64,000 nucleotides of DNA from JACVRW01 sp963728155 (GTDB lineage Bacteria > Actinomycetota > Thermoleophilia > Solirubrobacterales > Thermoleophilaceae), in NCBI GenBank assembly GCA_963728155.1, contig CAVSJF010000007.1, positions 124,001-188,000 of the forward strand, written 5' to 3'. Shown here one piece after another: positions 28,487 to 37,643 of the stretch. Positions within the stretch are counted from its first letter, which is position 1, and every line of letters starts with the position of its first letter. The notes under the pieces were generated by a model. The model saw only the letters and a program-made list of their open reading frames with translations, had not been told where the DNA came from and did no database searches. Position numbers and translations under genes: made by a program.

Positions 28487-29769
28487 GTGATCGAGCGCTA
28501 CACCCGCCCGGAGATGGGAGGCGTGTGGGCCGAGGGGCACAAGCTGCTCACCTGGCTCGCCGTGGAGGTGGCCGTGGTGGAGGCGCTGGCCGAGCAGGGC
28601 ACGGTGCCCGCCGAGGACGCCGAGGCCATCCGCGACCGCGCCTCGTTCACGGTCGAGGCGGTCCGGGAGCGCGAGGAGGTGACCGGGCACGACGTGGCCG
28701 CGTTCGTGGACGTGGTCGCCGAAACTGTGGGCCCCGCCGGGCGATGGGTCCACCACGGCCTGACCTCGTCGGACGTGCTCGACACGGCGCTGGCGCTCCA
28801 ATTGCGACAGGCGGGCCTGATCCTGATCGCCGGCGCACGCGACTTTCGCGACGCCCTGGCCGGGGCGCGCGGGAGCACGCGGGCACGCTCTGCGTGGGCC
28901 GCACGCACGGCATCCACGCCGAGCCCACCACCTTCGGAGTGAAGCTCGCGGGCTTCGCCTTCGAGGCCGACCGCAACCTCCGCCGCCTCGAGCGCGCCGT
29001 GGAGGGCGTGTCGGTGGCGGCGCTCTCAGGCGCCGTGGGCACATACTCGGCCAACGGCCCCGAGCTGGAGGAGGCGGTGCTGTCGCATCTCGGCCTGGGC
29101 CGGGAGGACGTGTCCACCCAGGTGGTGCCGCGCGACCGCCACGCCGACCTGCTCGACGCGATCGCCCTGGCGGGCGCCGGGCTCGAGCGCTTCGCCACCG
29201 AGATCCGCAATCTGCAGCGCACCGAGGTGCGCGAGGTCGAGGAGCCGTTTCGGGCCGGCGCCCAGAAGGGCTCGTCGGCCATGCCCCACAAGCGCAACCC
29301 CATAACGAGCGAGCGCATCACCGGAATCGCCCGGCTCCTGCGCGCTTATGCCCTGACCGGTCTCGAGAACGTGGCGCTCTGGCACGAGCGCGACATCTCG
29401 CATTCGTCGGTGGAGCGGGTCAGCCTGCCTGACGCGACCATCCTGCTCGACTACGCCCAGCACCTGGCGACCGGCGTGGTGGAGGGGATGGTGGTGCACG
29501 CGGACCGCATGCGGGCCAACGTGGAGGCCACCCACGGCGCCCTGTTCTCCCAACGCGCCCTGCTCGCTCTGGTCGAGGGAGGCCGCTCGCGCGACGAGGC
29601 CTACGCGATCGTGCAGGAGAACGCACAGGGCGCCTGGGACAGCGGCACCCACTTTCGCGACCTGCTGGCCGAGGCGGCTCCCGACCTGGATCTCGATGCG
29701 GTGTTCGACCCCGAGCCGTTCGTGCGTCACGCGCAGGCCATCGTCGATCGTCTCGACGGCCTGACCTAG
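28487..29769 (+). CDS. purB: Adenylosuccinate lyase PurB (frame break near 28870)
   Basis: Cleaves SAICAR to AICAR and adenylosuccinate to AMP. About 426 residues: N-terminal YTRPEMGGVW, HHGLTSSDVLDTA, RTHGIHAEPTTFG and the flexible signature loop GSSAMPHKRNP with the catalytic Ser. The frame breaks once around 28862-28876 in a GC-rich run, between the helix DFRDALAGAR and EHAGTLCVGRTHG. GTG 28487 starts the gene. Confidence 0.94.
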
Positions 29770-29826
29770 CCCCAGACACCTGTCCAGTCGCGAGCGCCGG
29801 GCCTATGGTCCCGCCGCGGCGAGGCG

Positions 29827-31439
29827 ATGAAGGGGGGAGTGCCCCAGACGCTCAAGAAGCGCCGCAAGCGCAAGCCGGCTCCGCGCTGCCGTGTCGCGCG
29901 CCCGCGCAAGCCGCGCGCCAAGCGAGCGTCGCAGTCCGCCTTCGATCCCGAGGTCGGCGCGGCGCGGCGCAAGAAGCCCACGGCGCGCCCCACCTGCAAG
30001 CGGCGCAAGCGCCGGCCCTCGCGTCGCCCGGTGGCTCAGCCCACCCCCGCCCCTCGCCTCGCCGCCCAGCCCGGGTCGCCTTCCGTCGCCGGTGGCCCTC
30101 TACGGCGGCGCTTTCGGCCGGGCTCAGGCGGAGCGGTTGCTCTGGCGTGCGGGCTTTGGCCCGTCGCCCGGCTGGCCCGAGGCCCTGGCCGCGATGGGGC
30201 TCGACGGCGCGGTGGAGGCGGTGATCTCCCCGCCGGGCGCCGAGACCTTCACCGGCGCCGAGCCGAAGGCGGGCGCCACGGCCGGCCCGCTCGAGCCCGA
30301 CGACCTCTTCGGGCACGACCACCTCTTCTGGCTCGACCGCATGGTGCGCAGCGACCAGCCCTTCGTGCAGCGCATGGCCCTGATCTGGCACGACTGGTTC
30401 GCCACGTCCAACAACGAGGTGGGCAACCAGCGCATGATGCTCAACCAGTACGAGCTCTTCCGGCGCGCCGGGCGCGGCTCGTTCGAGGGGCTCGTGCGCG
30501 AGGTGACCACCGACCCGGCCATGCTCAGCTGGCTCAACGGCACCTCCAACCGCCGCGGCGCCATCAACGAGAACTACGCGCGGGAGCTGATGGAGCTGTT
30601 CACGCTGGGCGCCGACCGCGGCGCCTACACCGAAACCGACGTGCGAGAGCTCGCGCGGTCGCTGTCGGGCTGGCGCCGCGACTACGTGGAGGGGATCGGC
30701 TACACGAACTTCCGCTTCGACCCCGCCGCTGGGACATCGGCCAGAAGACGGTCTTCGGCCGGACCGGCGCCTTCACGTGGGAAGACGCCTACCGGATGTG
30801 CGTGCACCATCCCCAGCACGCCTCGTTCTTCGTGCGCAAGCTCTGGGGCTACTTCATTGCCGTGCCCCCGCCGGCTGATGAGGCGGCCCGCTTGGAGAGC
30901 TTCTACGTCCAGTCCGGCCACCAGATCCTGCCCGTGGTGCGGGCGATACTGCGCCACCCCCTGCTCTACGAGGGCCCGCGCATGGTCAAGCCGCCGGTGG
31001 TGTTCAACGCCGGGCTGCTCCGTGCGGTGCGGCGGCCGATCGACACCTACGAGTGGGTCAACCTGGCCGACATCGCCGGCCAGCACCTGTTCTATCCCCC
31101 GACGTCGCGGGCTGGAACGACGAGCGCTGGCTCGACTCGAGCACGATTCGCGGGCGCTGGCAGATGGTCCACCGCGTGCTCAACGACCGCTACGTGGCCG
31201 GCTCGACTGCGCAGAACAACTACGACCGCACCGAGACGCCGGAGCTGGCGCTGCAGCGAGCGGCCACCTTCTGGGCGACCCCCGAGCTGACCGAGGAGAC
31301 GCGGGCGTCGTTGCTCGGCTTCTCACAAACGTGCTTCACCGAGCCCACCGGCGCCACCCAGAAGTCCCAGTTTCGCGCCTACCGCCAGAACGCGCTGATG
31401 CAGCTGATCGGCGTGTGCCCCGACCTCCAGACAGGCTGA
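29827..31439 (+). CDS. DUF1800-family protein (three frame breaks)
   Basis: About 537 residues. The first about 75 residues are strongly basic (many Lys, Arg and Pro, with KKRRKRKPAPRC near the start), which is unusual. The DUF1800 domain follows, with LLWRAGFGPSP, RMALIWHDWFATSNN, NENYARELMELFTLG and ETDVRELARSLSGW, and later WEDAYRMCVHHPQHA and LWGYFIAVPPPADE. Breaks lie near 30075-30095, 30726-30732 and 31096-31100 (a missing C in CCCCC). DUF1800 genes usually stand beside DUF1501 genes, as here, and both are thought to act outside the cytoplasm; the activity is unknown. No clear signal peptide is visible. Confidence 0.78.
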
Positions 31440-31441
31440 CG

Positions 31442-32808
31442 ATGAACAACTGCGGCTGTCAACGAGTTCTCCCGCGCCGAGCTGGTGCGCGGCGCGGTGG
31501 CAAAGGCGGGCAACGGCCTGCCCGCGATCGAGCCCGGCATGCCGCTGCCGGCCGGGACGGGGCTGAGCCGGCGCTCGTTCATGCTGCGCTCCGCCGGCCT
31601 GCAGCATGGCCATCTACGGCGCGGCCTCGATGAGCCCGCGGGCCTTCGAGGAGGGCATCGAGGAGGCGGCGGCGGCGGGCCCGGCGGACGCGGTGCTCGT
31701 GTCGGTCTTCCTGTCCGGCGGCATCGACTCGCTCAGCGTGCTCGCCCCCGCCGAGGACCCGGCCTACCAGAGCCTTCGGCCCACGCTCAAGCTCGCCCCC
31801 GATCCCACGCGCGCCTTCAGCGAGGACACCCGCCTCCAGTGGGCGGCACAGACCGACAAGCTGCGCACGCTCCACGACGAGGGCAAGGTGTCGGTGCTGC
31901 CCTGCATCGGCTACGCGAGCCCCAACCAGTCCCACTTCACAAGCCGGCACTACTGGGAGGTGGGTGAGACCAACCCGCAGGGCCAGGTGGGGTGGCTGGG
32001 CCGGTATCTCGATCTCCACGGAAGCGCCACCAACCCGCTGCAGGGGCTGGCGCTCGACTCGAAGCTCGCGCCCGCGCTGGCCACGGCGAGCAAGCCGGTG
32101 GCCGCGGTGTCGGACCCCACCAACTAACGTTCACGGCCAACGGGGTCGGCTCGCCGGTCGCAGACGCCGATGCTCACCCAGTTCGGGGCGCTCGGCGATC
32201 TCGGGAACCGCCGACCCGGAGCTGGGCAAGGCGCGCGAGGCCACCGCCGTCGACCTCGCGGCTGCGCGACCAGCTTTCGGCCTTCGGCGGAACCCCGACA
32301 ACGGGCTATCCCAACAACAGCTTCGGCCGCCGCATGGCCGCGCTGGCCGCGCTGCTGGCCTCGCCGCTGCCGCTGAAGGTCGTATCGTGCAGGCGGCCGG
32401 CGGCTACGACACCCACTCCGACCAGGCCACCACGCTGGCCGCCAACCTCACCACGATCTCCGACACGCTGTTCGCGTTCCAGCGCGACCTCGAGGGCCGC
32501 GGGATCGCCGACCGGGTGCTCCTGCACGTGTGGAGCGAGTTCGGCCGGCGCGGGCAGGAGAACGGCTCGGGCACCGATCATGGTGCGGGCGGCATCTCGT
32601 TCGTGATCGGCAACAAGGCCAAGGGCACGATGGTCGAGACCTTCCCGGCCTCACCGGGGCGGCGCTCGACGGCGGCGGCAACCTGCGCGCCACCTCCGAC
32701 TTCCGCGGCGTCTACTGCTCGTTGCTCGAGGAGTGGCTCAACGTCGACGCGGGGCCGATCATCCCGGGCGCCGGATCGCTTCCGCGGTATGCGCTGACGA
32801 AGCCGTGA
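31442..32808 (+). CDS. DUF1501-family Tat-exported protein (about six frame breaks)
   Basis: About 455 residues when pieced together. The N-terminus has a twin-arginine signal (LSRRSFMLRSAGL), then FLSGGIDSLSVLAP, CIGYASPNQSHF, AAGGYDTHSDQATTL and VWSEFGRRGQENGSGTDHGA, all typical of DUF1501, a family related to sulfatase/phosphatase-like folds. Frame changes occur near 31455, 31600, 32127, 32200-32290, 32385 and 32655. It starts 2 bases after DUF1800. Either it is the worst-sequenced gene of the block or it is genuinely decayed; intact motifs over the whole length and the many other broken essential genes favour sequence error. Confidence 0.75.
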
Positions 32809-33420
32809 AGGCGCTCGCCGTCGTGATCGCCATCCTGGCGCTGGCGCTGGCCATCGCCACGGTCACCGCCGCGCCCGCCGATTCGGCCGTGCGCGGCGAG
32901 CCGGCCGCTCACGCCAAGAAGAAGCGCGCATGTCCGGCCGGGCGCAAGGGAGCGCGTTGCCGCAAGCGGACGCGCTGCGCCCGGCACAGGCGCGGCTCGC
33001 CGCCCCAAGAGCTGCCCGGCGAAGCGCAGGCGGGGCGCGTCGGCCGCTCCGTCGCCCGCGGCTCCGAAGGGGCCCGGCTTGCCGGCGCCGCCCTCGGCCG
33101 GCACTCCGCCGAACGTGCCGCCGCCCCCCATCGGGCGGTCCATGTCGGTGACCGCGCGCGAGTGGTCGCTGACCGCATCGCGCGGCGTGCTCGCCGCCGG
33201 CACTCAGACCATCGAGCTGCGCAACTGGGGCGAGGATCCCCACAACCTCGTGATCAGTCCCGACGACGGCTCCCACACCCCGCTCGTGTCCTGGGACGAG
33301 CAGGATCCCTTCACCTACGTGACGCAGGACACCGGCCTGGCCGCCGGGCGCTACCTGCTGTGGTGCTCGCTGGCCGGGCACGAGGCGGCCGGGATGGCCA
33401 CCACGGTGCGGGTCGACTAA
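32805..33420 (+). CDS. Exported cupredoxin-like protein with basic linker (frame break near 32995)
   Basis: About 204 residues. N-terminal signal peptide (KALAVVIAILALALAIATVT), a Lys/Arg/Cys-rich linker (KKKRACPAGRKGARCRKR), a Pro-rich hinge and a C-terminal cupredoxin domain. Copper ligands are His in EDPHNLVI and Cys, His and Met in LLWCSLAGHEAAGM. The signal and the domain are in different frames, with one break around 32985-33005. GTG 32805 overlaps the DUF1501 stop (GTGA). The stop shares CTAA with the convergent PhoX gene. Confidence 0.75.
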
Positions 33421-34916
33421 AGCGGCCCGCGCTCCCACGGACCCGTGACTGCGCAGGTCATGCCCTCGGTCGGGTCCTCGTTGAAGTTCGCGATCCCGAA
33501 TATGTTGAAGAACAGCGTGCGCCCGCTCGGGGAGAAGCAGCAGCCCGCCAGCTCGGATCCGTTCAGCACGTTGACCGCCAGCTCGAACGCGCTTCCGTGG
33601 CGATCGAGCCCGATCAGGCGGTTCACGTCCTCGATCCCCGGCGCCAGCGGGTGGGTGTCGACGAGCTTTGACGAGGCGTCGTCCTCGCACACGATCAGGC
33701 CGCCCCGCGGCGTGACGGTGAGGTTGTCCGGAGAGTCGAGCTCCGCCGCCCCCGGCGACTCGTAGACCAGCTCCAGCGTGCCGCCGAAGCGGCGCGGCCG
33801 GTAGTGCCAGATCTGCCCGAAGCCCTCGGCGTAGCCGTCGTCGTTCTCGTCGCCGTTCTTGGCGTCGCCGCCGCTGGTGGACACGAAGAAGATCGAGCCG
33901 TGGTCCTCCCAGCAGCCCTCGAGACGGTTGAACAGCGCACCGCCCTTGGCGTAGCCCTGCGGGAACATTCCGCGCGGGTCGTCGATGTCGACGTACTCGG
34001 GATCGGGCTCGTCGATGTCGACCCAGGTCACCGGCAGGCGCCGGCCGGCCTGCTGGCCCTCGCGCATGTCGAGCTGCGGCCGATCCTTCACGGCGAGCAT
34101 CTGCAGGCGCCCGCCCTTGGTGAGCTTGTGCGGATGGCGGGGCACGTAGCGGTAGAACCCGGCGCCGCGGCCCGAGGAGGGATCCTCGGTCTCGTACACG
34201 ATTCCGTGGCGCTGGTCGACGGCGACCGCCTCGTGGGAGAACCGGCCCGCCTCGCGAATCGGCTCACCTTTCTCCAGCTCGTCCGGACCGCGCGAGAGGG
34301 GGACCTCGAAGAGATAGCCGTGGCGCTCGGGAAAGAGCTCGGCGGCGTTGGCGGCGCCCGGGCCGCCGATCGACTCCTCGGCCGTGATCCAGCTGCGCAG
34401 CCCGTAGCCGCGCCCGCCGGCACAGTTCACGATCGTGCCGTTGAGGCTGATGTAGTCGGACACGAGCTTCCGGCGGTGCTCGTCGTAGACCAGGGTCGTG
34501 GTTCCGCCCCCGCCCTGGGGGTCGTACTTGGCGGCGGGATCGCCGCCCACGCTCCCCTTGCCGGGCAGGTTGCGGTCCTCGCTGTTGCGCACGAGCCGAA
34601 CCTCGCCGCGGCGGCGGCCGGAAAACGCGCTCATGCCGTCCAGGGCAAGTGGCGTGGGGTTGCCGTCGGACATCGTGGAGCCGGTGTGGCTGAAGGTCAC
34701 GTAGGAGAAGCCGGCGGGCAGCGCCAGCACCTCCACGCCGCGCTGGTCGGCCACGCGCGCGAGCGGGCCGTAGGAGTCACTGCGGCGCGGATGGCCCTTC
34801 GAGGCCGATGCGTTCGCCGCGCTGAGGCGCTCGAGCGCGGTCGTGCTGAGCAACCCACCTCCGGCCACCGCGGCCCCGCGGGCGATGAACGTACGACGGT
34901 CGAGCGTGTTCGACAT
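33417..34916 (-). CDS. PhoX-type (DUF839) Tat-exported phosphatase-like protein
   Basis: A 499-residue complete gene. The N-terminus has a twin-arginine signal (DRRTFIARGAAVAGGGLL), and the rest is a beta-propeller of the PhoX/DUF839 family, with RLVRNSED, WITAEESIGG, GRFSHEAVAVD, GIVYETEDPSSG and GLIVCEDDAS. Members are Ca/Fe-dependent alkaline phosphatases; here phosphatase activity is inferred, not shown. It converges on the cupredoxin gene with overlapping stop codons. A small inverted repeat (34932-34947) lies just upstream of its binding site GGGGAGGGG. Confidence 0.83.
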   Translation of the reverse strand: MSNTLDRRTFIARGAAVAGGGLLSTTALERLSAANASASKGHPRRSDSYGPLARVADQRGVEVLALPAGFSYVTFSHTGSTMSDGNPTPLALDGMSAFSGRRRGEVRLVRNSEDRNLPGKGSVGGDPAAKYDPQGGGGTTTLVYDEHRRKLVSDYISLNGTIVNCAGGRGYGLRSWITAEESIGGPGAANAAELFPERHGYLFEVPLSRGPDELEKGEPIREAGRFSHEAVAVDQRHGIVYETEDPSSGRGAGFYRYVPRHPHKLTKGGRLQMLAVKDRPQLDMREGQQAGRRLPVTWVDIDEPDPEYVDIDDPRGMFPQGYAKGGALFNRLEGCWEDHGSIFFVSTSGGDAKNGDENDDGYAEGFGQIWHYRPRRFGGTLELVYESPGAAELDSPDNLTVTPRGGLIVCEDDASSKLVDTHPLAPGIEDVNRLIGLDRHGSAFELAVNVLNGSELAGCCFSPSGRTLFFNIFGIANFNEDPTEGMTCAVTGPWERGPL

Positions 34917-34931
34917 GCGGTCCCCTCCCCA

Positions 34932-34947
34932 ATGAGATTGCTCTCAT
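34932..34947 (-). promoter_or_regulatory. Inverted repeat before the PhoX-like gene
   Basis: ATGAGA and TCTCAT flank four bases, about 15 bases upstream of the start and next to the GGGGAGGGG ribosome-binding site. It may be an operator or a small hairpin in the leader. A 6-base arm is short, so chance is possible. Confidence 0.35.
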
Positions 34948-34979
34948 GGTTCTGTCCATCCTGGCGCGGGCCTACACCA

Positions 34980-35855
34980 CTAACCCCGGGCAGGCCGGTC
35001 CAACGTGACCGAATTCGGCACCCCTTCGGACAGCTGCTTCTCGCGCTCGATCTCCGCGTTCACCTCAGCCCCGAACAGCAGGGCGACGTTGGTCAGCCAC
35101 AGCCAGCCCACCAGCAGGATCGCCCCGGCGAAGGTGCCGTAGATGGCGCCCACGTCGGCCACGTTGGACACGTAGGCCGAGAAGGCCCAGGAGGCGAGCA
35201 GCCACAGGCCCACGCCGATCAACGCGCCCGGAGTGAGCCAGTGGAAGGCCCGCTGCTTGACGTCGGGAATCACGTAATAGGTGTAGGCGAAGGCCAGCGT
35301 CGCGGCGAGAAATGCGGCCGGCCAGCGGGCGATGTTCCACACGTCGGACACGGTGTCGCCCAGACCCAGGAAACCGAGCAGGTCCTTGGCGAAGCCTCCG
35401 CCCACGAACACGAGCACGAGGGAGGACAGCACGAGCACGAGCAGCACGAAGGTCGAGGCGATGTCGATCGCCTTGCGGCGCAGGAAGCTGCGCCCGCTTC
35501 CGTGCAGCTCGAAGACCACGTTGAGGGCGCGCCGCGCAGCCTCGAGCGCTCCGGTGGTGCCGTACAGGGTGAGGGCGATGCTGATCACCAGCGTGGTGGT
35601 GGCGGTGCTCTTGCTGAGGAAGGCCTTGCGCAGGGAGCGGTCGAGTGGATCGATCAGCGACGCGGGCGCCACGTCCTGCAGGTAGTTGAAGATCGCGTTG
35701 TAGGTCCGGGGGTATTCACCCAGCACTCCGAGCAGCGAGAGGCCGAGGAGCGCGGCCGGAAACAGCGACATCAGCACGTAGTAGGTGAGCGCCGCCGCGT
35801 GATGGGTCATCTGGTCGTTATAAAAAGCCAGCAAAATCCGCTTAACGACCCTCAC
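34980..35855 (-). CDS. YihY/BrkB-family integral membrane protein
   Basis: A 291-residue protein with six membrane segments and the family features: AALTYYVLMSLFPAALLGLS near the N-terminus, LYGTTGALEAARRALNVVF, and AIYGTFAGAILLVGWLWLTN with AEVNAEIER at the C-terminus. Often called ribonuclease BN in older annotations, which is a misassignment; the function is unknown. It is divergent from purC with about 44 bases between. Confidence 0.88.
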   Translation of the reverse strand: MRVVKRILLAFYNDQMTHHAAALTYYVLMSLFPAALLGLSLLGVLGEYPRTYNAIFNYLQDVAPASLIDPLDRSLRKAFLSKSTATTTLVISIALTLYGTTGALEAARRALNVVFELHGSGRSFLRRKAIDIASTFVLLVLVLSSLVLVFVGGGFAKDLLGFLGLGDTVSDVWNIARWPAAFLAATLAFAYTYYVIPDVKQRAFHWLTPGALIGVGLWLLASWAFSAYVSNVADVGAIYGTFAGAILLVGWLWLTNVALLFGAEVNAEIEREKQLSEGVPNSVTLDRPARG

Positions 35856-35899
35856 CGGGGGGACCTACCCGCCCGCCGGCGTTGGTAGCCTCGCCCTTC

Positions 35900-36776
35900 G
35901 TGAGCGAAGCCGCTGCGCTCATCTCCCAGGGGAAGGTCCGCGACATCTACGAGGCGGCCGATGGCCGCCTGCTCATGGTGGCATCGGACCGCATCTCCAG
36001 CTACGACGTCGTTCATCCCACGCCCATCCCGGACAAGGGCAAGGTTTTGACCGGGCTGACCGCGTTCTGGCTCGACAGGACCGACGACATCTGCCCCAAT
36101 CATCTCTTGTCCTACACCGACGTGCCCGAAGAGCACCGCGGCCGGGCCATGCTCGTCGAGCGCCTCGAGATGGTTCCGGTGGAGTGTGTGGTGCGCGGCT
36201 ACATCACCGGCTCGGGCTGGAAGGACTACAACGCCACCGGTGCGGTCTGCGGAATCGAGCTGCCGGGCGGCCTGCGCGAGTCCGACCAGTTGCCGGAGCC
36301 GATCTTCACTCCCGCGACCAAAGCCGAGCTGGGCGACCACGACGAGAACGTCGACTTCGACCGCGCCGCGGAGATAGTCGGCGACCGCGCGCTGCTCGAG
36401 GAGCTGCGGCGGCTCTCGCTGGCCGTCTACGAGCTCGGCGCCGCGCACGCGCGCGAGAACGGAATCATCCTCGCGGACACCAAGTTCGAGTTCGGCCGTC
36501 GCGCCGACGGAACGATCGTGCTGGGCGACGAGGTGCTCACGCCCGACTCGTCGCGCTTCTGGCCCGTCGACACCTACGAGCCGGGCCGCGGCCAGCCCAG
36601 CTTCGACAAGCAGTACGTGCGCGACTGGGCGGCGGGCTCGGGCTGGGACAAGTCGCCGCCCGCGCCCGAGCTGCCCGCGCGACGTGGTCGAGGGCACGCG
36701 CGAACGCTACGTCGAGGCCTACGAGCGCATCGCCGGCGAGCCCTTCGGGCGCTGGCTGGAGCGCGCCGGAGCGTGA
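35900..36776 (+). CDS. purC: SAICAR synthetase PurC (frame break near 36683)
   Basis: Joins CAIR and aspartate. About 291 residues: GKVRDIYEAADGRLLMVASD, ISSYDVVHPTPIPDKG, ECVVRGYITGSGWKDY, ILADTKFEFG and GDEVLTPDSSRFWP. One extra base near 36683 (GCCCGCGCGACGTGG) breaks the frame; the C-terminus then reads DVVEGTRERYVEAYERIAGE and ends at TGA 36776. The GTG at 35900 is taken as the start; a TTG 18 bases earlier is possible, and neither has a clear binding site. First gene of purC-purS-purQ-purL. Confidence 0.93.
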
Positions 36777-36999
36777 GGGTGCGGGTGCTTGATTCGCCCG
36801 AAGGAGGGGATCCTCGACCCGTCGGGCCAGGCCGTGGAGGGTGCGCTGCCCGCCCTCGGCTTTCAGGGCGTGAGCAACGTGCACGTGGGACGCCTGATCG
36901 AGCTCGACGTCGACGACCCGCGCGCGTGTGCCCGAGATGTGCGAGCAGCTGCTGGCCAACCCGCTGATCGAGGACTACGAGGTGATGGAAGCGGCATGA
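36773..36999 (+). CDS. purS: FGAM synthase subunit PurS (two frame breaks)
   Basis: About 75-80 residues when corrected. It starts at GTG 36773, overlapping the purC stop. The family pattern is visible as IRPKEGILDPSGQAVEGAL, then FQGVSNVHVGRLIELDVDD and the C-terminal EMCEQLLANPLIEDYEV. Breaks lie near 36793 and 36925. PurS bridges PurQ and PurL in the three-part FGAM synthase, transferring ammonia. Its stop overlaps the purQ ATG (ATGA). Confidence 0.88.
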
Positions 37000-37643
37000 A
37001 GTTCGGGGTGGTTCGCTTTCCCGGCTCCTGCGACGAGGTCGACGCCCTGCTGGCCTGCCGGCGGTTCGGCGAAGCGGAGTTGCTGTGGCACAAGGACCGT
37101 GACCTCGGCAGCGTCGACGCGGTGGTGGTGCCTGGCGGGTTCTCCTACGGCGACTACCTTCGCGTGGGCGCGATCGCCCGCTTCTCGCCGCTGATGGAGT
37201 CGGTGATCGACTTCGCCCGCGGCGGCGGACCGGTGCTCGGCATCTGCAACGGCTTTCAGGTCCTCTGCGAGGCGGGTCTGCTGCCGGGCGCGCTGCTGCC
37301 CAACCGCTCGCTTCGCTTCGTGTGCCGTCAGGTCGACCTGATCGTGGAGAACGCCCGAACTCCCTTCACGCGCGCGTGTGAGGTGGGCGACGTGCTGTCG
37401 GTGCCCGTGAAGCACACGAGCGGCTGCTACTACGCGCCGGACATCGCGAGCGAGCAGGTGGTGCTGCGTTACGCGCCGGGGCAGAACCCCAACGGCGCGC
37501 AGGACGACATCGCCGGCGTGTGCAACGCCCAGGGCAACGTGGTCGGGCTGATGCCACACCCTGAGCACGCGGTCGACGCGCTCACCGGCTCCGCCGATGG
37601 CGGCCGGTTGTTCGAGTCGGTTTCGCTGGCCTCGGTCGCGTGA
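36996..37643 (+). CDS. purQ: FGAM synthase glutaminase subunit PurQ
   Basis: A 215-residue class I glutamine amidotransferase. The nucleophilic Cys is in LGICNGFQVL and the His/Glu of the triad in MPHPEHAVD; VVVPGGFSYGDYLRVGA forms the oxyanion strand. It supplies ammonia to PurL. It overlaps purS and purL by four bases each. Confidence 0.96.
   Translation: MKFGVVRFPGSCDEVDALLACRRFGEAELLWHKDRDLGSVDAVVVPGGFSYGDYLRVGAIARFSPLMESVIDFARGGGPVLGICNGFQVLCEAGLLPGALLPNRSLRFVCRQVDLIVENARTPFTRACEVGDVLSVPVKHTSGCYYAPDIASEQVVLRYAPGQNPNGAQDDIAGVCNAQGNVVGLMPHPEHAVDALTGSADGGRLFESVSLASVA

Noticed and set aside
29827..32808. DUF1800 and DUF1501 as genuine pseudogenes
   Set aside because: Conserved motifs persist across all frames, and equally broken frames occur in essential genes nearby, so sequencing error is simpler. 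Not finally excluded.
34980..35855. YihY-family protein as ribonuclease BN
   Set aside because: The old name belongs to a different, metallo-beta-lactamase-fold enzyme; this protein is polytopic with no nuclease motif.
33804..35888. Plus-strand open frame of about 694 codons opposite the PhoX-like and YihY genes
   Set aside because: The minus-strand products have clear signal peptides, membrane spans and family motifs; the plus-strand product has none.
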